From: Clostridia bacterium
Lineage (GTDB): Bacteria; Bacillota; Clostridia; Oscillospirales; CAG-272
Direction of reading: 5' to 3'
NCBI GenBank assembly: GCA_017456145.1
Contig: JAFTJZ010000030.1
Coordinates: 21,353-85,352, forward strand
DNA: 64,000 nt
Part shown: positions 42,826 through 52,466 of the stretch, in pieces
How the letters are laid out: each line of letters opens with the position of its first letter
Numbering within the stretch: position 1 is the first letter of the stretch
Translations under genes and position numbers: made by a program
The notes under the pieces: model-generated
The model's database searches: none
What the model was told of the DNA's origin: nothing
Seen by the model: the letters and a program-made list of their open reading frames with translations, nothing else

Positions 42826-43812
42826 ATGGAAATTCATTCTTCCTTATACAAGGAACTGACCGACGCCGAGCTGCGCTGCGTCATCGACACCGCGCTGCAC
42901 ACCACCGTCACCGATTACCGCCTGCTCAGCGGTGGTATGTTCAACACCACCTATTTTGTAGATACCGCCGATTGCGGCAAGGTCGTGCTGCGCATGGGTC
43001 CCGTCAACCGTCATCTGATCATGCCGTTTGAGAACCATTTGATGGAGACCGAGACCATGTTTTACGATCTTTGCCGTCAGCGTAGCATTCCCGTCTCCGA
43101 GGTGCTCGCGCAGAGCACCGATAAATCGCTGCTCGACCGCGACTACATGATCGTTCGCTACATTCCCTCCAAGAATTTTTATGATATCAAGCCCGAGGGG
43201 CAGCTGCGCGCCGATCTCTACCATGAATATGGAAAGCAAGTCGCAGCGATGCATGAGATCAAAAATCGAAAGTTCGGTCGTCTGCCCGACGTGGCTCGCG
43301 GCGGCGGCTTTGAGACGTGGGGTGCGTGTTTATGCAGCGAAGTCGAGGATTATCTCTCGGTCGCCACCAAGTACGATATTTTTGACGACAAGGACATCCG
43401 CGACCTGCGCCAGGTCTACCGCATCCACGAGCCGCTGGCCAATACGGTCAAGCAAGCAACGCTGGTCCACACCGACATGGGTCCCGGCAACATCTTAGTG
43501 CGCACCGACACCGAGCCCCCCGTCCTTGGGGCGCTGATCGATCCCGACCGAGGGATGTGGGGCGACGTGGAATTTGACTTCTGCTTGATCCAGTGGATGC
43601 TGTGTGACGACTTTGTCAAGGGCTACGGCCGTGACGTGCGCATCTGCGATAAGGAGACGCAGCGCCGCCGCGAGCTCTGTCACCTGCTGCGCTGCTGCTT
43701 TGACACCTACGTCTGGGAGGTGGAATACAACGTCCACGAATATATGCTTGCAGGCAAAAAGTCCATTCGCGGGATGCTTGACGAAATGCTGCAGGATCCG
43801 ATCACCGATTAA
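42826..43812 (+). CDS. APH-family (aminoglycoside-phosphotransferase-like) kinase
   Basis: A 328-residue small-molecule kinase. It has a lobe with LRMGPV, a catalytic loop HTDMGPGNILV (H-x-D-x4-N pattern) and a metal-binding segment LIDPDRGMWGDVEFDF. These match the choline/aminoglycoside/homoserine kinase fold, but substrate cannot be read. A drug-resistance role is not implied; such proteins in gut Firmicutes often act on sugars or amino alcohols. The start at 42826 follows GGAGGT; the frame is open to 42544 without binding site. The short-chain reductase starts 18 nt later, so they are likely co-transcribed. Confidence 0.75.
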   Translation: MEIHSSLYKELTDAELRCVIDTALHTTVTDYRLLSGGMFNTTYFVDTADCGKVVLRMGPVNRHLIMPFENHLMETETMFYDLCRQRSIPVSEVLAQSTDKSLLDRDYMIVRYIPSKNFYDIKPEGQLRADLYHEYGKQVAAMHEIKNRKFGRLPDVARGGGFETWGACLCSEVEDYLSVATKYDIFDDKDIRDLRQVYRIHEPLANTVKQATLVHTDMGPGNILVRTDTEPPVLGALIDPDRGMWGDVEFDFCLIQWMLCDDFVKGYGRDVRICDKETQRRRELCHLLRCCFDTYVWEVEYNVHEYMLAGKKSIRGMLDEMLQDPITD

Positions 43813-43830
43813 GAAAAGGAAGGTAACATA

Positions 43831-44547
43831 ATGCGTCACGTTTTGATTACCGGTGGCTCGCGCGGTATTGGCGCGGCGTGTGTCCGCGCGTTTGCGGCAC
43901 GGGGGGATGCGGTAGCGTTTCTTTATCACAAGGATGAGCAGAGTGCACAGCACATCGCTGCCCGGACGGGCGCGTTGGCACTGCAGGCCGACGTCGCTGA
44001 CCGTGAGAGCGTCGAGCGGGCGCTGTCCACCTTGCAAGCACAGCTGGGCGAGGTTGACATTTTGGTCAATTGCGCCGGCATTGCCCAGTTCAAGCTGTTC
44101 ACCGACCTGGACGATGCCGACTGGCGGCGTATGATGGGCGTCAATTTAGACGGTGCCTTCTACCTCTGTCGTGCTCTTGCCCCCGCCATGATCCGCCGCG
44201 GTTGGGGACGCATCATCAACGTCGGCTCCATGTGGGGAAAGACAGGAGCCTCCTGCGAGGTTCATTACTCGACAGCCAAGGCGGGGTTGCGCGGGCTGAC
44301 CATGGCGCTCGCCAAGGAACTTGGCCCTTCCGGCATTACGGTCAACTGCGTCGAGCCGGGCGTCATTGACACCGACATGAACGCCGCGCTGGACGAGAAC
44401 AGTCGCGCTGCGCTGTGTGATGCCACACCGCTGTGCCGCATCGGCCGTCCGGAAGAGGTTGCCGCCGCGGTTCTCTTTCTTGCCTCAGACGAGGCCTCCT
44501 TTATCACGGGGCAATGTCTTGGCGTTGATGGCGGTTACGCAATATAA
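43831..44547 (+). CDS. Short-chain dehydrogenase/reductase (FabG-like)
   Basis: A 238-residue SDR. The cofactor loop is TGGSRGIGAAC (GlyX3GlyXGly), NCAGIAQF is the conserved NAG region, the catalytic Tyr and Lys lie in HYSTAKAGLRG with the Ser in NVGSMWGK, and VEPGVIDTDM and FITGQCLGVDGGY fit 3-oxoacyl-ACP reductases. Whether it is the housekeeping FabG or acts on another alcohol is unclear because no fab genes are near; the upstream partner is an APH-like kinase. AAAGGAAGG precedes the ATG. Confidence 0.88.
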   Translation: MRHVLITGGSRGIGAACVRAFAARGDAVAFLYHKDEQSAQHIAARTGALALQADVADRESVERALSTLQAQLGEVDILVNCAGIAQFKLFTDLDDADWRRMMGVNLDGAFYLCRALAPAMIRRGWGRIINVGSMWGKTGASCEVHYSTAKAGLRGLTMALAKELGPSGITVNCVEPGVIDTDMNAALDENSRAALCDATPLCRIGRPEEVAAAVLFLASDEASFITGQCLGVDGGYAI

Positions 44548-44653
44548 CCCCCCATGGACAGTAGCAAATATGAATAGTTTGTAAATATGCACGACAAACT
44601 CGTTTGATATGTAAAAAAAACCATAAAATCCCAAAAAAATTTCCTCTCACCTC

Positions 44654-44682
44654 TTGCAATTGTCCGTTTTTTTTGGTATAAT
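44654..44682 (+). promoter_or_regulatory. Promoter of the 101-residue membrane protein gene
   Basis: TTGCAA, 17-bp spacer, TATAAT with TGG extended -10. Confidence 0.8.
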
Positions 44683-44760
44683 AAAAGTGTCATCCGATCC
44701 GCGCCGTGCGCTCCTTGCGCTGCGCCCTGCGCGAGACCAATATTCAAGGAGGATATAACC

Positions 44761-45066
44761 ATGTGCAACAACGAAAAGAAGACAAATTACGGTAAGATCA
44801 TCGCCATTACGGCAGCTGCGGTTGCAGGCGCGTGCGCCATCATCTGGTTCGCACTCAAGCTGTATCGTAAATACTGCCTGTTGGACAAGTACGACTATGA
44901 CGATGAATTCAGCGATCTGCCCGATGCTGACTTTGACGCGATGGCAGACGGTGAGTGCGAGGTCGTTCTGGAAGAGGATGAGGCAAAAGAGGATGTGATC
45001 CCCGGTATCGATACCGACGTTGCCCCCATTGATCTGTCTGACGACGCCGCAGCGGAGACTGTTTGA
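44761..45066 (+). CDS. Small membrane protein with acidic tail
   Basis: A 101-residue protein. A single hydrophobic segment (about 12-30: IIAITAAAVAGACAIIWFAL) is followed by a basic stretch (KLYRKY) and then a very acidic tail (EEDEAKEDVI, DTDVAPIDLSDDAAAE). It probably anchors in the membrane with the tail inside, next to the positively charged KLYRK. A protein with two membrane segments and a longer acidic tail is encoded at 56031. Function unknown; they are compared in the findings. AAGGAGG precedes the ATG, and a double terminator follows. Confidence 0.65.
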   Translation: MCNNEKKTNYGKIIAITAAAVAGACAIIWFALKLYRKYCLLDKYDYDDEFSDLPDADFDAMADGECEVVLEEDEAKEDVIPGIDTDVAPIDLSDDAAAETV

Positions 45067-45086
45067 TTGATACAATTTGAATGATC

Positions 45087-45145
45087 GGGGCTGCGTCTCT
45101 TTGGCGCAGCCCCTACGCAAAAAAGCCGACGGTAGGCTTTTTTTG
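45087..45145 (+). terminator. Two hairpins after the acidic membrane protein
   Basis: GGGGCTGCG (45087-45095) pairs with CGCAGCCCC (45105-45113). Then AAAAAGCC (about 45119) pairs with GGCTTTTT. The rest of the gap to 45375 holds a GC-rich hairpin element similar to the one at 25711 (GGGGTGAGTTTCAAATGC with GCATTTGACTCACCCC at about 45217-45257) and the beta-mannosidase promoter. Confidence 0.75.
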
Positions 45146-45297
45146 CCGCACGGATTTTGCGTTTTTACCTGCATGCAGGCAAAAATCGCGGTGCTCAGCC
45201 GCAAAGCAAAACGACGGGGTGAGTTTCAAATGCTTTTTATGCATTTGACTCACCCCTATTTTTTGATGTAGCACCTTAAAAAGTTTTTTTGGAGGTA

Positions 45298-45326
45298 TTG
45301 CTTTTTCGTAACGAGTATGCTATAAT
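45298..45326 (+). promoter_or_regulatory. Promoter of the GH2 gene
   Basis: TTGCTT, 17-bp spacer, TATAAT, TGC extended -10. Confidence 0.75.
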
Positions 45327-45375
45327 GTGGTAAATCTGCGGGGCGCCCGCATACATGAAAGGACGGTATATCATC

Positions 45376-47580
45376 ATGAAACGCTACGATATGCTTGCAT
45401 GGAACATAGTTCCCCATTATCCCTACGTTCCCTTCCGCGCCAACAATGCGGAAACCGACATTCCCAACAGTGCTATTATGCCTCCCATTCCCGCCACCGT
45501 GCCCGGTTCGATCTACAAGGACCTGCAGCGTGCCGGCATCATTGAGGATCCCTATTTTGAAATGAACAGCCTCAAGGCACAGTGGGTATCCAATCACTGG
45601 TGGTATTACGAGTCCAAGGTCGAGCTGCATCCCACCGGCAACCGCCTGGAGCTGGTGCTTGAGGGCATTGACACCATCGCACACATCTATTTCAACGGAA
45701 AAAAGCTCGGGCAGTCTGACAACATGTATGTTCCCTTCGTGTATGATGTCACCGACATCGCTCGCGACGGCTCCAACACCGTCGGTGTGGTCATCGAAAA
45801 CGCCCCCGATGAGATGGGACAAATCGGTCACACCAGCCAGACCTTTACGCAGAAGGCGCGTTTCCAATACAAGTGGGACTGGTGCACCCGTTTGATCGGT
45901 ATGGGGCTGTACCGCCCCGCCTACATTCGCGAGTATGAGGGCGTCCGCCTGGATGATTGGTATTTCAAGCCGATCGGGATCGAAGGCGATGCCGAGCTAT
46001 ATCTCTCGCTCCACGGCGATTATGCCGGCTGCTCGGTCAAGGTGTCGATCGGAGATTTCGCTGCCGAGCTGCCCGTCCATGCCAAGGGCTATGCCAAGAC
46101 CGCGCTGCACGTGGGTGATGTCAAGCTGTGGTATCCCGTCGATGCAGGCGAGCAGGCGCTGTATGATCTGACGCTGGAGATCGTCAAGGACGGCAGAGTG
46201 ATCGACACCTACGTCAAGACGGTCGGGTTCAAGCAGCTTGTTCTGACCGAAAATGACAACGCTCCGCTGGGTGCCTTCCACTATGTCTTTACCTGCAACG
46301 GTAAAAAGGTGTACGTCAAGGGTGTCAACCTGACCCCGATGGATCAGTCCTGCTATAACGACCCTGTAGTCGTGGAAAAAACGCTGCAGAAGCTGCGCGA
46401 CGCGCACATCAACATGGTTCGCGTCTGGGGCGGCGGCACCATTGAGGACGAGCTGTTCTACAACACCTGCGACCGCATGGGTATCATGGTATGGCAGGAG
46501 TTCATCCAATCCTCCAGCGGCATCGACAACGTCCCCTCCAAGCGCCCCGAGTTCCTGTATCGCATCCACGACACCGCCGTCTGGGCAACCAAAACACTGC
46601 GCAACCATGTCTCTTTGTGCGTATGGAGCGGCGGTAACGAGCTGACCGACGAGCAGGGTGTCCCCGCAACCTTTGCCGACATGAACATCGGAATGCTTCT
46701 TGGCGTGGTCAAGACCTACTCCCCGCACGTCGAGATGCTGCCCACCTCGGCCAGCGGCCCCAACGAATTCGGCAATCCCGCCAACGTCGGTGAGAACCAC
46801 GACATCCACGGCAGCTGGAAATACATGGGGGTCGAAGGACACTACACCTACTTTAACACCATCGACAGTATGTTCCATAGCGAGTTCGGCGTAGACGGCA
46901 TGGCATCGGTTGAGACGCTCAAGACCTTCCTTTCCGAGGAGCACCTCAAGCCCACCAACATGGGTGCAGACCACATCTGGCGTCACCATGGCGAATGGTG
47001 GGACACCTCTTGGCGTGACAATCACATCTTCGGCGTTCCCACGACGCTTGAAGAGCAGGTCGCTCGCTCGCAGTTCATGCAGGCAGAGGGCTTGCGCTAC
47101 GCCATCGAGGCGAACCGTCGCCGCGCCTTTGAGAACAGCGGCAGCGTCATCTGGCAGGCAAACGAGCTGTACCCCAACGTGTCCAGCACATCTCTGCTTG
47201 ACTACCGCATTGAGGGCAAGCCCGCCTATTATCAGATCGCCAAGGCATTCGCGCCGCTTAACGTCAGCCTGAAGTATGATAAGCTGGTCTACGCACCGGG
47301 CGAGATCGTCAAGGTTGAGGTATTCATCACCCGCGACAACGACGAGCGCGAAGTCACCTATAGCGCCAAGTGCGGCGATGCCGTACTGTCCGGCAAGGCT
47401 GTGGCAGGCAATGGCCTGTCCGTCAGCGTCGGTACGCTGGAGATCGTCGCCGGCGATAAGTTTATCGACATCACCCTCACCGGTGAGGACGGCGAGCTGT
47501 CCTACGAAAACACCGTACGCCTGCTCGTCAAGCAGGAGAACGGCCTGTGCTCCGATGAAGGCGTTGGAGAGTTTTATTGA
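45376..47580 (+). CDS. GH2 beta-mannosidase-like glycosidase
   Basis: A 734-residue GH2 enzyme. It begins like beta-mannosidases (PATVPGSIYKDLQRAGIIEDPYF, then WWYYESK). The catalytic module holds KGVNLTPMDQSC, RVWGGGTIEDELFYNTCDRMGIMVWQEF, the acid/base in WSGGNEL and the nucleophile in HSEFGVDGMAS. No signal peptide, so it is expected to hydrolyse imported manno-oligosaccharides in the cytoplasm. The start at 45376 (MKRYDMLAW) fits the AAAGGA site; the ATG 21 nt before has none. It stands alone, with its own promoter and terminators on both sides. Confidence 0.9.
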   Translation: MKRYDMLAWNIVPHYPYVPFRANNAETDIPNSAIMPPIPATVPGSIYKDLQRAGIIEDPYFEMNSLKAQWVSNHWWYYESKVELHPTGNRLELVLEGIDTIAHIYFNGKKLGQSDNMYVPFVYDVTDIARDGSNTVGVVIENAPDEMGQIGHTSQTFTQKARFQYKWDWCTRLIGMGLYRPAYIREYEGVRLDDWYFKPIGIEGDAELYLSLHGDYAGCSVKVSIGDFAAELPVHAKGYAKTALHVGDVKLWYPVDAGEQALYDLTLEIVKDGRVIDTYVKTVGFKQLVLTENDNAPLGAFHYVFTCNGKKVYVKGVNLTPMDQSCYNDPVVVEKTLQKLRDAHINMVRVWGGGTIEDELFYNTCDRMGIMVWQEFIQSSSGIDNVPSKRPEFLYRIHDTAVWATKTLRNHVSLCVWSGGNELTDEQGVPATFADMNIGMLLGVVKTYSPHVEMLPTSASGPNEFGNPANVGENHDIHGSWKYMGVEGHYTYFNTIDSMFHSEFGVDGMASVETLKTFLSEEHLKPTNMGADHIWRHHGEWWDTSWRDNHIFGVPTTLEEQVARSQFMQAEGLRYAIEANRRRAFENSGSVIWQANELYPNVSSTSLLDYRIEGKPAYYQIAKAFAPLNVSLKYDKLVYAPGEIVKVEVFITRDNDEREVTYSAKCGDAVLSGKAVAGNGLSVSVGTLEIVAGDKFIDITLTGEDGELSYENTVRLLVKQENGLCSDEGVGEFY

Positions 47581-47588
47581 GTAACGCT

Positions 47589-47622
47589 TGGGGAAAACTT
47601 TTTTGGAAAAAAGTTTTCTCCA
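47589..47622. repeat. Palindromic intergenic element (type A)
   Basis: TTGGGGAAAACTTTTTT with near-complement, just after the GH2 stop codon. Confidence 0.75.
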
Positions 47623-47839
47623 AACCCCATTCAAAAAACTTATAAAAAATTATTAGCTAATTTTTTAACGGTTCTGTTCTGAATATACGAATAGCATCGT
47701 CCTTTTGGGGCCCCTACCCCAAATGACAGATAAATATTTACCTACCGATGATCCGGGGCGTCGTGGGCGCCGCCCCCTACCGATTTGATCAATTTTCGAA
47801 TGACCGCACAAAGTATAGACCCTGCGGAATTTTATCTAA

Positions 47840-48022
47840 ATTCCAAATGACCGCTTCCAACCCATCTCGAGGCGGTGCCGAAGATATGGAGGAATTTCAG
47901 AAACCTACACCCTCGCGCGAGCATGAGCGAGCGCAGCGGAAGGGGGATATATAAGGGGGCGAAGTCCCCTTATACGCGTTTTCTTTCGTCTATTTCTTTG
48001 TCGCGTGACAAAGAAATAGACA
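47840..48022. repeat. Inverted copy of the large type B repeat
   Basis: Reverse complement of the repeat found twice at 60091-60375 and 60544-60812: CCAACCCATCTCGAGGCGGTGCCGAAG, then GCGCGAGCATGAGCGAGCGCAGCGG, and TTTCTTTGTCGCGTGACAAAGAAA. The interval 47581-48220 has no credible gene. It begins with the hairpin at 47589 and also has AGAACGTTATGTTCGCAC direct copies near 48045 and 48147. Confidence 0.75.
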
Positions 48023-48220
48023 ACACAAACCAATTATAGTTAGAACGTTATGTTCGCACAATCTCAATCTCCATTCGTTCTAACCCCCTCTCCTCATCCG
48101 TCACGGCTACGCCGTGCCACCTTCTCCGCTGGAGAAGGCTTATCTTAGAACGCTATGTTCGCACTCTTTCGCCGCACGCCAAAGGAATGAATAACACTCT
48201 GTTTCCAAGGAGGTAAATCC

Positions 48221-48745
48221 ATGAAACTCTTGAAAATCGAACGCCCCGCGACCAAAAACGCCCAAATCGCCCGCATTCTTTTCATGGTCATGACCGTGCT
48301 TTTCGCGGTGTATATGTGCCTGCTCTGCTATAACGATGCCCGCCAAGCAATGTCCGAAGTTAAAATAACCCCCGATGCCGGCTACATCATGGTATACACC
48401 GGCATCACACCAACGGGGCTGTTGTATATCCTCTTCTTTGCGTTTTATAGCATCGCGGCGGTAGCCATATTGCTGCTCTGTCTGTGCTGTACCCCCGTCA
48501 CAAGCGGTATCGCATTTGCCTTGAGCGTGGGCGGTGCGTTGTTCGCGCTACTCATCAATACAGCAGTTTCCGAATATATGGTCTGCAAGTACAACATCTT
48601 TTTCTTCCTGCATCACAACGACATCGGCACAAATTTCGTATATCTCAAGCCCGCCTTGGTCGCATTGACCATCGCCGCCGCAACCTATTTCCTCATTGCA
48701 CGGCTGATGGCGCACAAAAAAGAATCCGTACAATCAACCGAATAA
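48221..48745 (+). CDS. Integral membrane protein of unknown function
   Basis: A 174-residue protein with four hydrophobic segments: about 19-41 (LFMVMTVLFAVYMCLLC), 65-88 (LLYILFFAFYSIAAVAILLLCLC), 91-112 (GIAFALSVGGALFALLI) and 145-165 (LVALTIAAATYFLIARLM). Short loops and a charged C-terminus. No family was recognised. AAGGAGG precedes the ATG. A hairpin terminator follows. It stands between the type B repeat and the convergent aspartate kinase. Confidence 0.6.
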   Translation: MKLLKIERPATKNAQIARILFMVMTVLFAVYMCLLCYNDARQAMSEVKITPDAGYIMVYTGITPTGLLYILFFAFYSIAAVAILLLCLCCTPVTSGIAFALSVGGALFALLINTAVSEYMVCKYNIFFFLHHNDIGTNFVYLKPALVALTIAAATYFLIARLMAHKKESVQSTE

Positions 48746-48749
48746 AAAG

Positions 48750-48788
48750 AAAGCAGAGCCGTTAAAATTTGCAGCTCTGCTTTTGTTT
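48750..48788 (+). terminator. Terminator downstream of the 174-residue membrane protein
   Basis: AAAGCAGAGC (48750-48759) pairs with GCTCTGCTTTT (48774-48784). Confidence 0.75.
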
Positions 48789-48843
48789 TGAAAGTTTTCA
48801 AAAATCCCGACAGGGCTTGGGGCAGCGCCCCAAATCGCCCGTC

Positions 48844-50160
48844 TCAATGCACAAACTCACTATAGATCGCTCTGATCGCAGCCTCGTAGTCCTTTTCATC
48901 CACACCAACAATGATATTCAGCTCACTGGAGCCCTGGTCGATCATGCGGATATTGATGCCTGCCTGAGCCAGCGAGTCAAACACGCGGGCAGCGGTGCCC
49001 TTCGCCTTGACCATAGCACGGCCAACAACGGCAACCAATGCCAGCCCATTCTCAACCGAAACGTGATCAGGGCGGGTACGGCGCTCAATGGCGGCGATCA
49101 GCTTTTCAACCTTGCCCTCAATCGCAGCCGTGGGAACGATCACGCTCAAGGTGTCAACGCCCGAGGGAATATGCTCAAAGGAGACCTCATGATCCTCCAG
49201 AACGTCGAGAATACGACGGGTAAAGCCAACCTCGGAGTTCATCATGTCTTTATCAATGTTGATCACAGAGAATCCCTTGCGACCTGCCACGCCCGTAATG
49301 ACGCGGTGCGCGTCGTAGCTGCCTGTGTTGGCAACGATCATGGTACCGGGATCTGCAGGGGCGTTGGTGTTGCGGATATTGATCGGAATGCCTGCCGAGC
49401 GAACCGGGAAAACGGCATCCTCATGCAAAACGGTCGCACCCATATAGGACAACTCACGCAGTTCACGATACGTAATGGTCTCAATGGGGCTGGGATTGTC
49501 AATAATACGGGGATCAGCCATCATAAAGCCGGACACGTCGGTCCAGTTCTCATAAGTGTCTGCACAGACCGCACCCGCAACGATAGAACCGGTCACGTCC
49601 GAGCCGCCACGGGAGAAGGTCTTGATCGTACCGTTGGGCATAATACCGTAAAAACCGGGAATAACGGCGTACTCGTGCTTTTTCAGCTCCTCTGCCATGG
49701 CAACACGGGTGCGCTCGGCATCAAAGCTGCCATTGTCCTTGAAGAAAATGACGTTCTCAGCGTCAACGAATGCAAAGCCCAGATACTTGGCAAGGATCAG
49801 GCTGTTGAGGTACTCGCCGCGGGAGGCGGCGTAGTCACGGCCCGATGCATGGCACATGGCGTTCTTGACATATTCCAGTTCGCCATCGATGTCGAAATCC
49901 ATACCGAGATCGGAAATGATCCCGTTATATCGATCCTTGATCTGCTGATAATATTCAGTGATATCCTCGCGATTGCGAATCATCTCATAGCAGTGGTAGA
50001 GCATATCCGTGACCTTGATGTCTGCGGAAAAGCGCTTACCGGGTGCGGAGGCAACTACATAATGACGGTCGGGATCGGATTTGACGATCTGCGCGACCTG
50101 GCGGAAATGATCGGCATCAGCCAAAGAGCTGCCGCCGAATTTGACTACTTTCATCTGCAT
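48844..50160 (-). CDS. lysC: Aspartate kinase
   Basis: Phosphorylates L-aspartate, the first step to lysine, threonine and methionine. The 438-residue protein starts KVVKFGGSSLADADHFR, has VASAPGKRF, the catalytic region FSRGGSDVTGSIVAG and two C-terminal ACT-like domains (KGFSVINIDKDMMNSEVGF; AVVGRAMVKAKGTAARVF), typical of the monofunctional, ACT-controlled clostridial enzyme. MQM at 50160 is kept as start, but the ATG six bases downstream is equally plausible. It stands alone with its own promoter. No lysine riboswitch was recognised in the short leader. Confidence 0.93.
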   Translation of the reverse strand: MQMKVVKFGGSSLADADHFRQVAQIVKSDPDRHYVVASAPGKRFSADIKVTDMLYHCYEMIRNREDITEYYQQIKDRYNGIISDLGMDFDIDGELEYVKNAMCHASGRDYAASRGEYLNSLILAKYLGFAFVDAENVIFFKDNGSFDAERTRVAMAEELKKHEYAVIPGFYGIMPNGTIKTFSRGGSDVTGSIVAGAVCADTYENWTDVSGFMMADPRIIDNPSPIETITYRELRELSYMGATVLHEDAVFPVRSAGIPINIRNTNAPADPGTMIVANTGSYDAHRVITGVAGRKGFSVINIDKDMMNSEVGFTRRILDVLEDHEVSFEHIPSGVDTLSVIVPTAAIEGKVEKLIAAIERRTRPDHVSVENGLALVAVVGRAMVKAKGTAARVFDSLAQAGINIRMIDQGSSELNIIVGVDEKDYEAAIRAIYSEFVH

Positions 50161-50215
50161 GGTACTTTCCCATACCTTTCTTTGGTTATAAAATTGTCAG
50201 CTCGTTTCATCGTAT

Positions 50216-50244
50216 ATTATATGACAAAATTCGCGTTTTGTCAA
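50216..50244 (-). promoter_or_regulatory. Promoter of the aspartate kinase gene
   Basis: Minus strand TTGACA, 17-bp spacer, TATAAT; no TGn extension. Confidence 0.85.
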
Positions 50245-50292
50245 TAGCTGCGGGCAAATTCGGCGTTTTGCACAAAGGTTGTCCCAAAAGCA

Positions 50293-52344
50293 TTATGGCA
50301 GCGGGGAGTGCGCGGAGAAGGGCTCTCTCTCCTCTCCTTCATGTGTCAGGTGCGGCGGATGCGCGTGGCGTGGCGGCGGTGCGTCCTCCAGCACGTGCTC
50401 TCCCTCTGCGATGTAGCGGCTGGCCTGAGTAGAAAACAGCTCCCAATAGCGTCCTCTCTTTGCCATGAGTGCGGCATGGTTGCCCTCCTCAATGATGCGG
50501 CCGTATTCCAACACCAGGATCTTGGAGGCCACCGTCGCACTGGAGAGGCGGTGGGACACGAAAATGGTGGTCTTATCCTTGCGCAGACGGTCGAACTGAT
50601 TGTAGATCTCCTGCTCTGCCATGGGGTCAAGTGCGGCGGTCGGCTCGTCAAGAATGATCACGTCGCCGTCCCCGTAGAATGCGCGGGCAATGGCAAGCTT
50701 TTGCCACTGACCGCCCGACAACTCGGTACCGTCAATCTCAAAAATGCGCATCAAGGGCGTTTGATAGCCGCCATCCAACCGCTCGACGAAGTCCGACGCG
50801 CCGGAGGCCTGTGCCGCAGAGCGCATCCGCTCGTCATCTCTGTCGCGGGAGATGTCGCCAAAGCGGATATTTTCCTCCACCGTTACCGCATAACGACCAA
50901 AGTCCTGAAAGATAATACCGAACATACGGTAAAGATCATCCACATCATATTCGCGCAGGTCGTAGCCGTCCAGAAGAATCCGTCCGCCCGTAGGATCGTA
51001 CAGACGGGTCAGCAGCTTGAGCAGCGTCGTCTTTCCCGCACCGTTGAGCCCGACCAGCACCAACGTCTCTCCGGGCGCGATGGTCATGGAAACATCACTC
51101 AGCACGTCGTGCTCGGTGCCGGGATAACGAAAGCTGACGTGCTCAAACTCGATGGTGTGCGGTTGACCGTGCTGCACATGGCGAGGTGCGGGGATGGAGG
51201 GCAGCACCGTGCGCTCTTCCTTCATAAAAACGATCAGGTTATCGATGAACAGCGTTCCTTCGTAAATTTGGGCTGAGAGATTGATCAGCGTCCCGACCTG
51301 ACTGGAAACCGACCCGAGTGCGCCGGTGAGCAAGGAATAGTCACCGATCAGCCACTGCCCCAAATAAACGCGGAAGGCGATCATGGCATAGAACAAGCAG
51401 TTGACCACCGCCCGTACGACGAAGGTCACAACGTGCCATGCGTTCTCTGCAAGGATCAGCTTGCGGATACCCGTATAGTATTCCTCGAATACCGTGTCGT
51501 ATCGCTCGGTGAATAGATCGGACAGCCCGAACATACGGATCTCCTTTGCCATGTCCTTGTTGACCATAATATCGGAATAATAATTCATCTGCCGTCTTTC
51601 CTTGGAGCGTCGGCGCATATATTGGAAATTCTTGCGGCGATAATGCATATTGATGATGGCAGACGGTAGTGACACCGCCGCGATGACCAGCACCGACCAC
51701 CACATTCCCGGTGCGGTGGCCAGAATGACGATATAGGACACCAGACTGATCACGGAGCTGACCATAGAGAAGGTCGCCGAGAGGATCTGAATGGGGCGGT
51801 TCCCCGCCTCGCGGTTTGCATTTTCCAGCTTTTCATAAAAGGCGGGGGAGTCAAAGGATGCCATATCCAGCTCCTTTGCCTTGACCATGATCTTATGCTT
51901 GACATGATGCACCACTCGCTCGCCTGCAATTCTCGTCACCGCGGTATTGACGCAAGAGACAATGGTGTTGAAAATGCGATAAGCAAACATAGCGACCAGA
52001 AACGTAAAGAGAGCACTGCCCATAAAGACAGCCGTCGACAGCTCCTCTTCTCCAAGATAGCCCGCTTGCAGCTCATTGAGCACTCGCTGCGTGATCAGTG
52101 AGCCCACCACGGGCAGAACACCGTTGAACAGCGTTACCAGCAAAAGCCCGAACAAAATGGCGGGGTTGGTCTCCCAGACCAACTTGAATATGTAAAACAG
52201 TCGCTCGAAAAAGCCGCCGAGCAGCTCTCGCAGAAAGCGCGGCACATCCTTCAGATTGCGAGGCTTTTCCACCGTCTGATACGGTGACTTTCCCATTTTC
52301 CCACCGGGCCCCCGAGGGGGCGGCATCGGTACGCCAGGTCCCAT
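50293..52344 (-). CDS. ABC half-transporter (membrane and ATPase domains fused)
   Basis: A 683-residue ABC exporter subunit. A proline-rich N-terminus (MGPGVPMPPPRGPGG) is followed by a six-helix membrane domain (about 65-400) and an ATP-binding domain: Walker A GLNGAGKTTLL, signature ELSGGQWQKLAIARAF, Walker B DVIILDEPTAALDP and switch H in IFVSHRLSSA. This resembles lipid/drug/peptide exporters that work as dimers. With only one half-transporter gene here it probably forms a homodimer. AAGGAGG precedes the ATG. Substrate not known. Confidence 0.9.
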   Translation of the reverse strand: MGPGVPMPPPRGPGGKMGKSPYQTVEKPRNLKDVPRFLRELLGGFFERLFYIFKLVWETNPAILFGLLLVTLFNGVLPVVGSLITQRVLNELQAGYLGEEELSTAVFMGSALFTFLVAMFAYRIFNTIVSCVNTAVTRIAGERVVHHVKHKIMVKAKELDMASFDSPAFYEKLENANREAGNRPIQILSATFSMVSSVISLVSYIVILATAPGMWWSVLVIAAVSLPSAIINMHYRRKNFQYMRRRSKERRQMNYYSDIMVNKDMAKEIRMFGLSDLFTERYDTVFEEYYTGIRKLILAENAWHVVTFVVRAVVNCLFYAMIAFRVYLGQWLIGDYSLLTGALGSVSSQVGTLINLSAQIYEGTLFIDNLIVFMKEERTVLPSIPAPRHVQHGQPHTIEFEHVSFRYPGTEHDVLSDVSMTIAPGETLVLVGLNGAGKTTLLKLLTRLYDPTGGRILLDGYDLREYDVDDLYRMFGIIFQDFGRYAVTVEENIRFGDISRDRDDERMRSAAQASGASDFVERLDGGYQTPLMRIFEIDGTELSGGQWQKLAIARAFYGDGDVIILDEPTAALDPMAEQEIYNQFDRLRKDKTTIFVSHRLSSATVASKILVLEYGRIIEEGNHAALMAKRGRYWELFSTQASRYIAEGEHVLEDAPPPRHAHPPHLTHEGEEREPFSAHSPLP

Positions 52345-52437
52345 AAAAATCCTCCTTTATTCGCACAAGAACCGCACAAACGCTTGATTTTTTCTGCGAA
52401 ATGTAGTATAATGTAGAATAGGTAAATATTAGTTTCT

Positions 52438-52466
52438 ATTATAAACCATAACGTCACGAAAGTCAA
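52438..52466 (-). promoter_or_regulatory. Promoter of the ABC half-transporter
   Basis: Minus strand TTGACT, 17-bp spacer, TATAAT. Its -35 lies in the first copy of the 52456-52640 tandem repeat. Confidence 0.75.

Noticed and set aside
42826-43812. Aminoglycoside resistance gene
   Set aside because: Only the general APH kinase fold is visible; no resistance-specific signature, and neighbours are metabolic.
50161-50215. Lysine riboswitch ahead of the aspartate kinase
   Set aside because: The leader between promoter and start is only about 50 nt, too short for an L-box.
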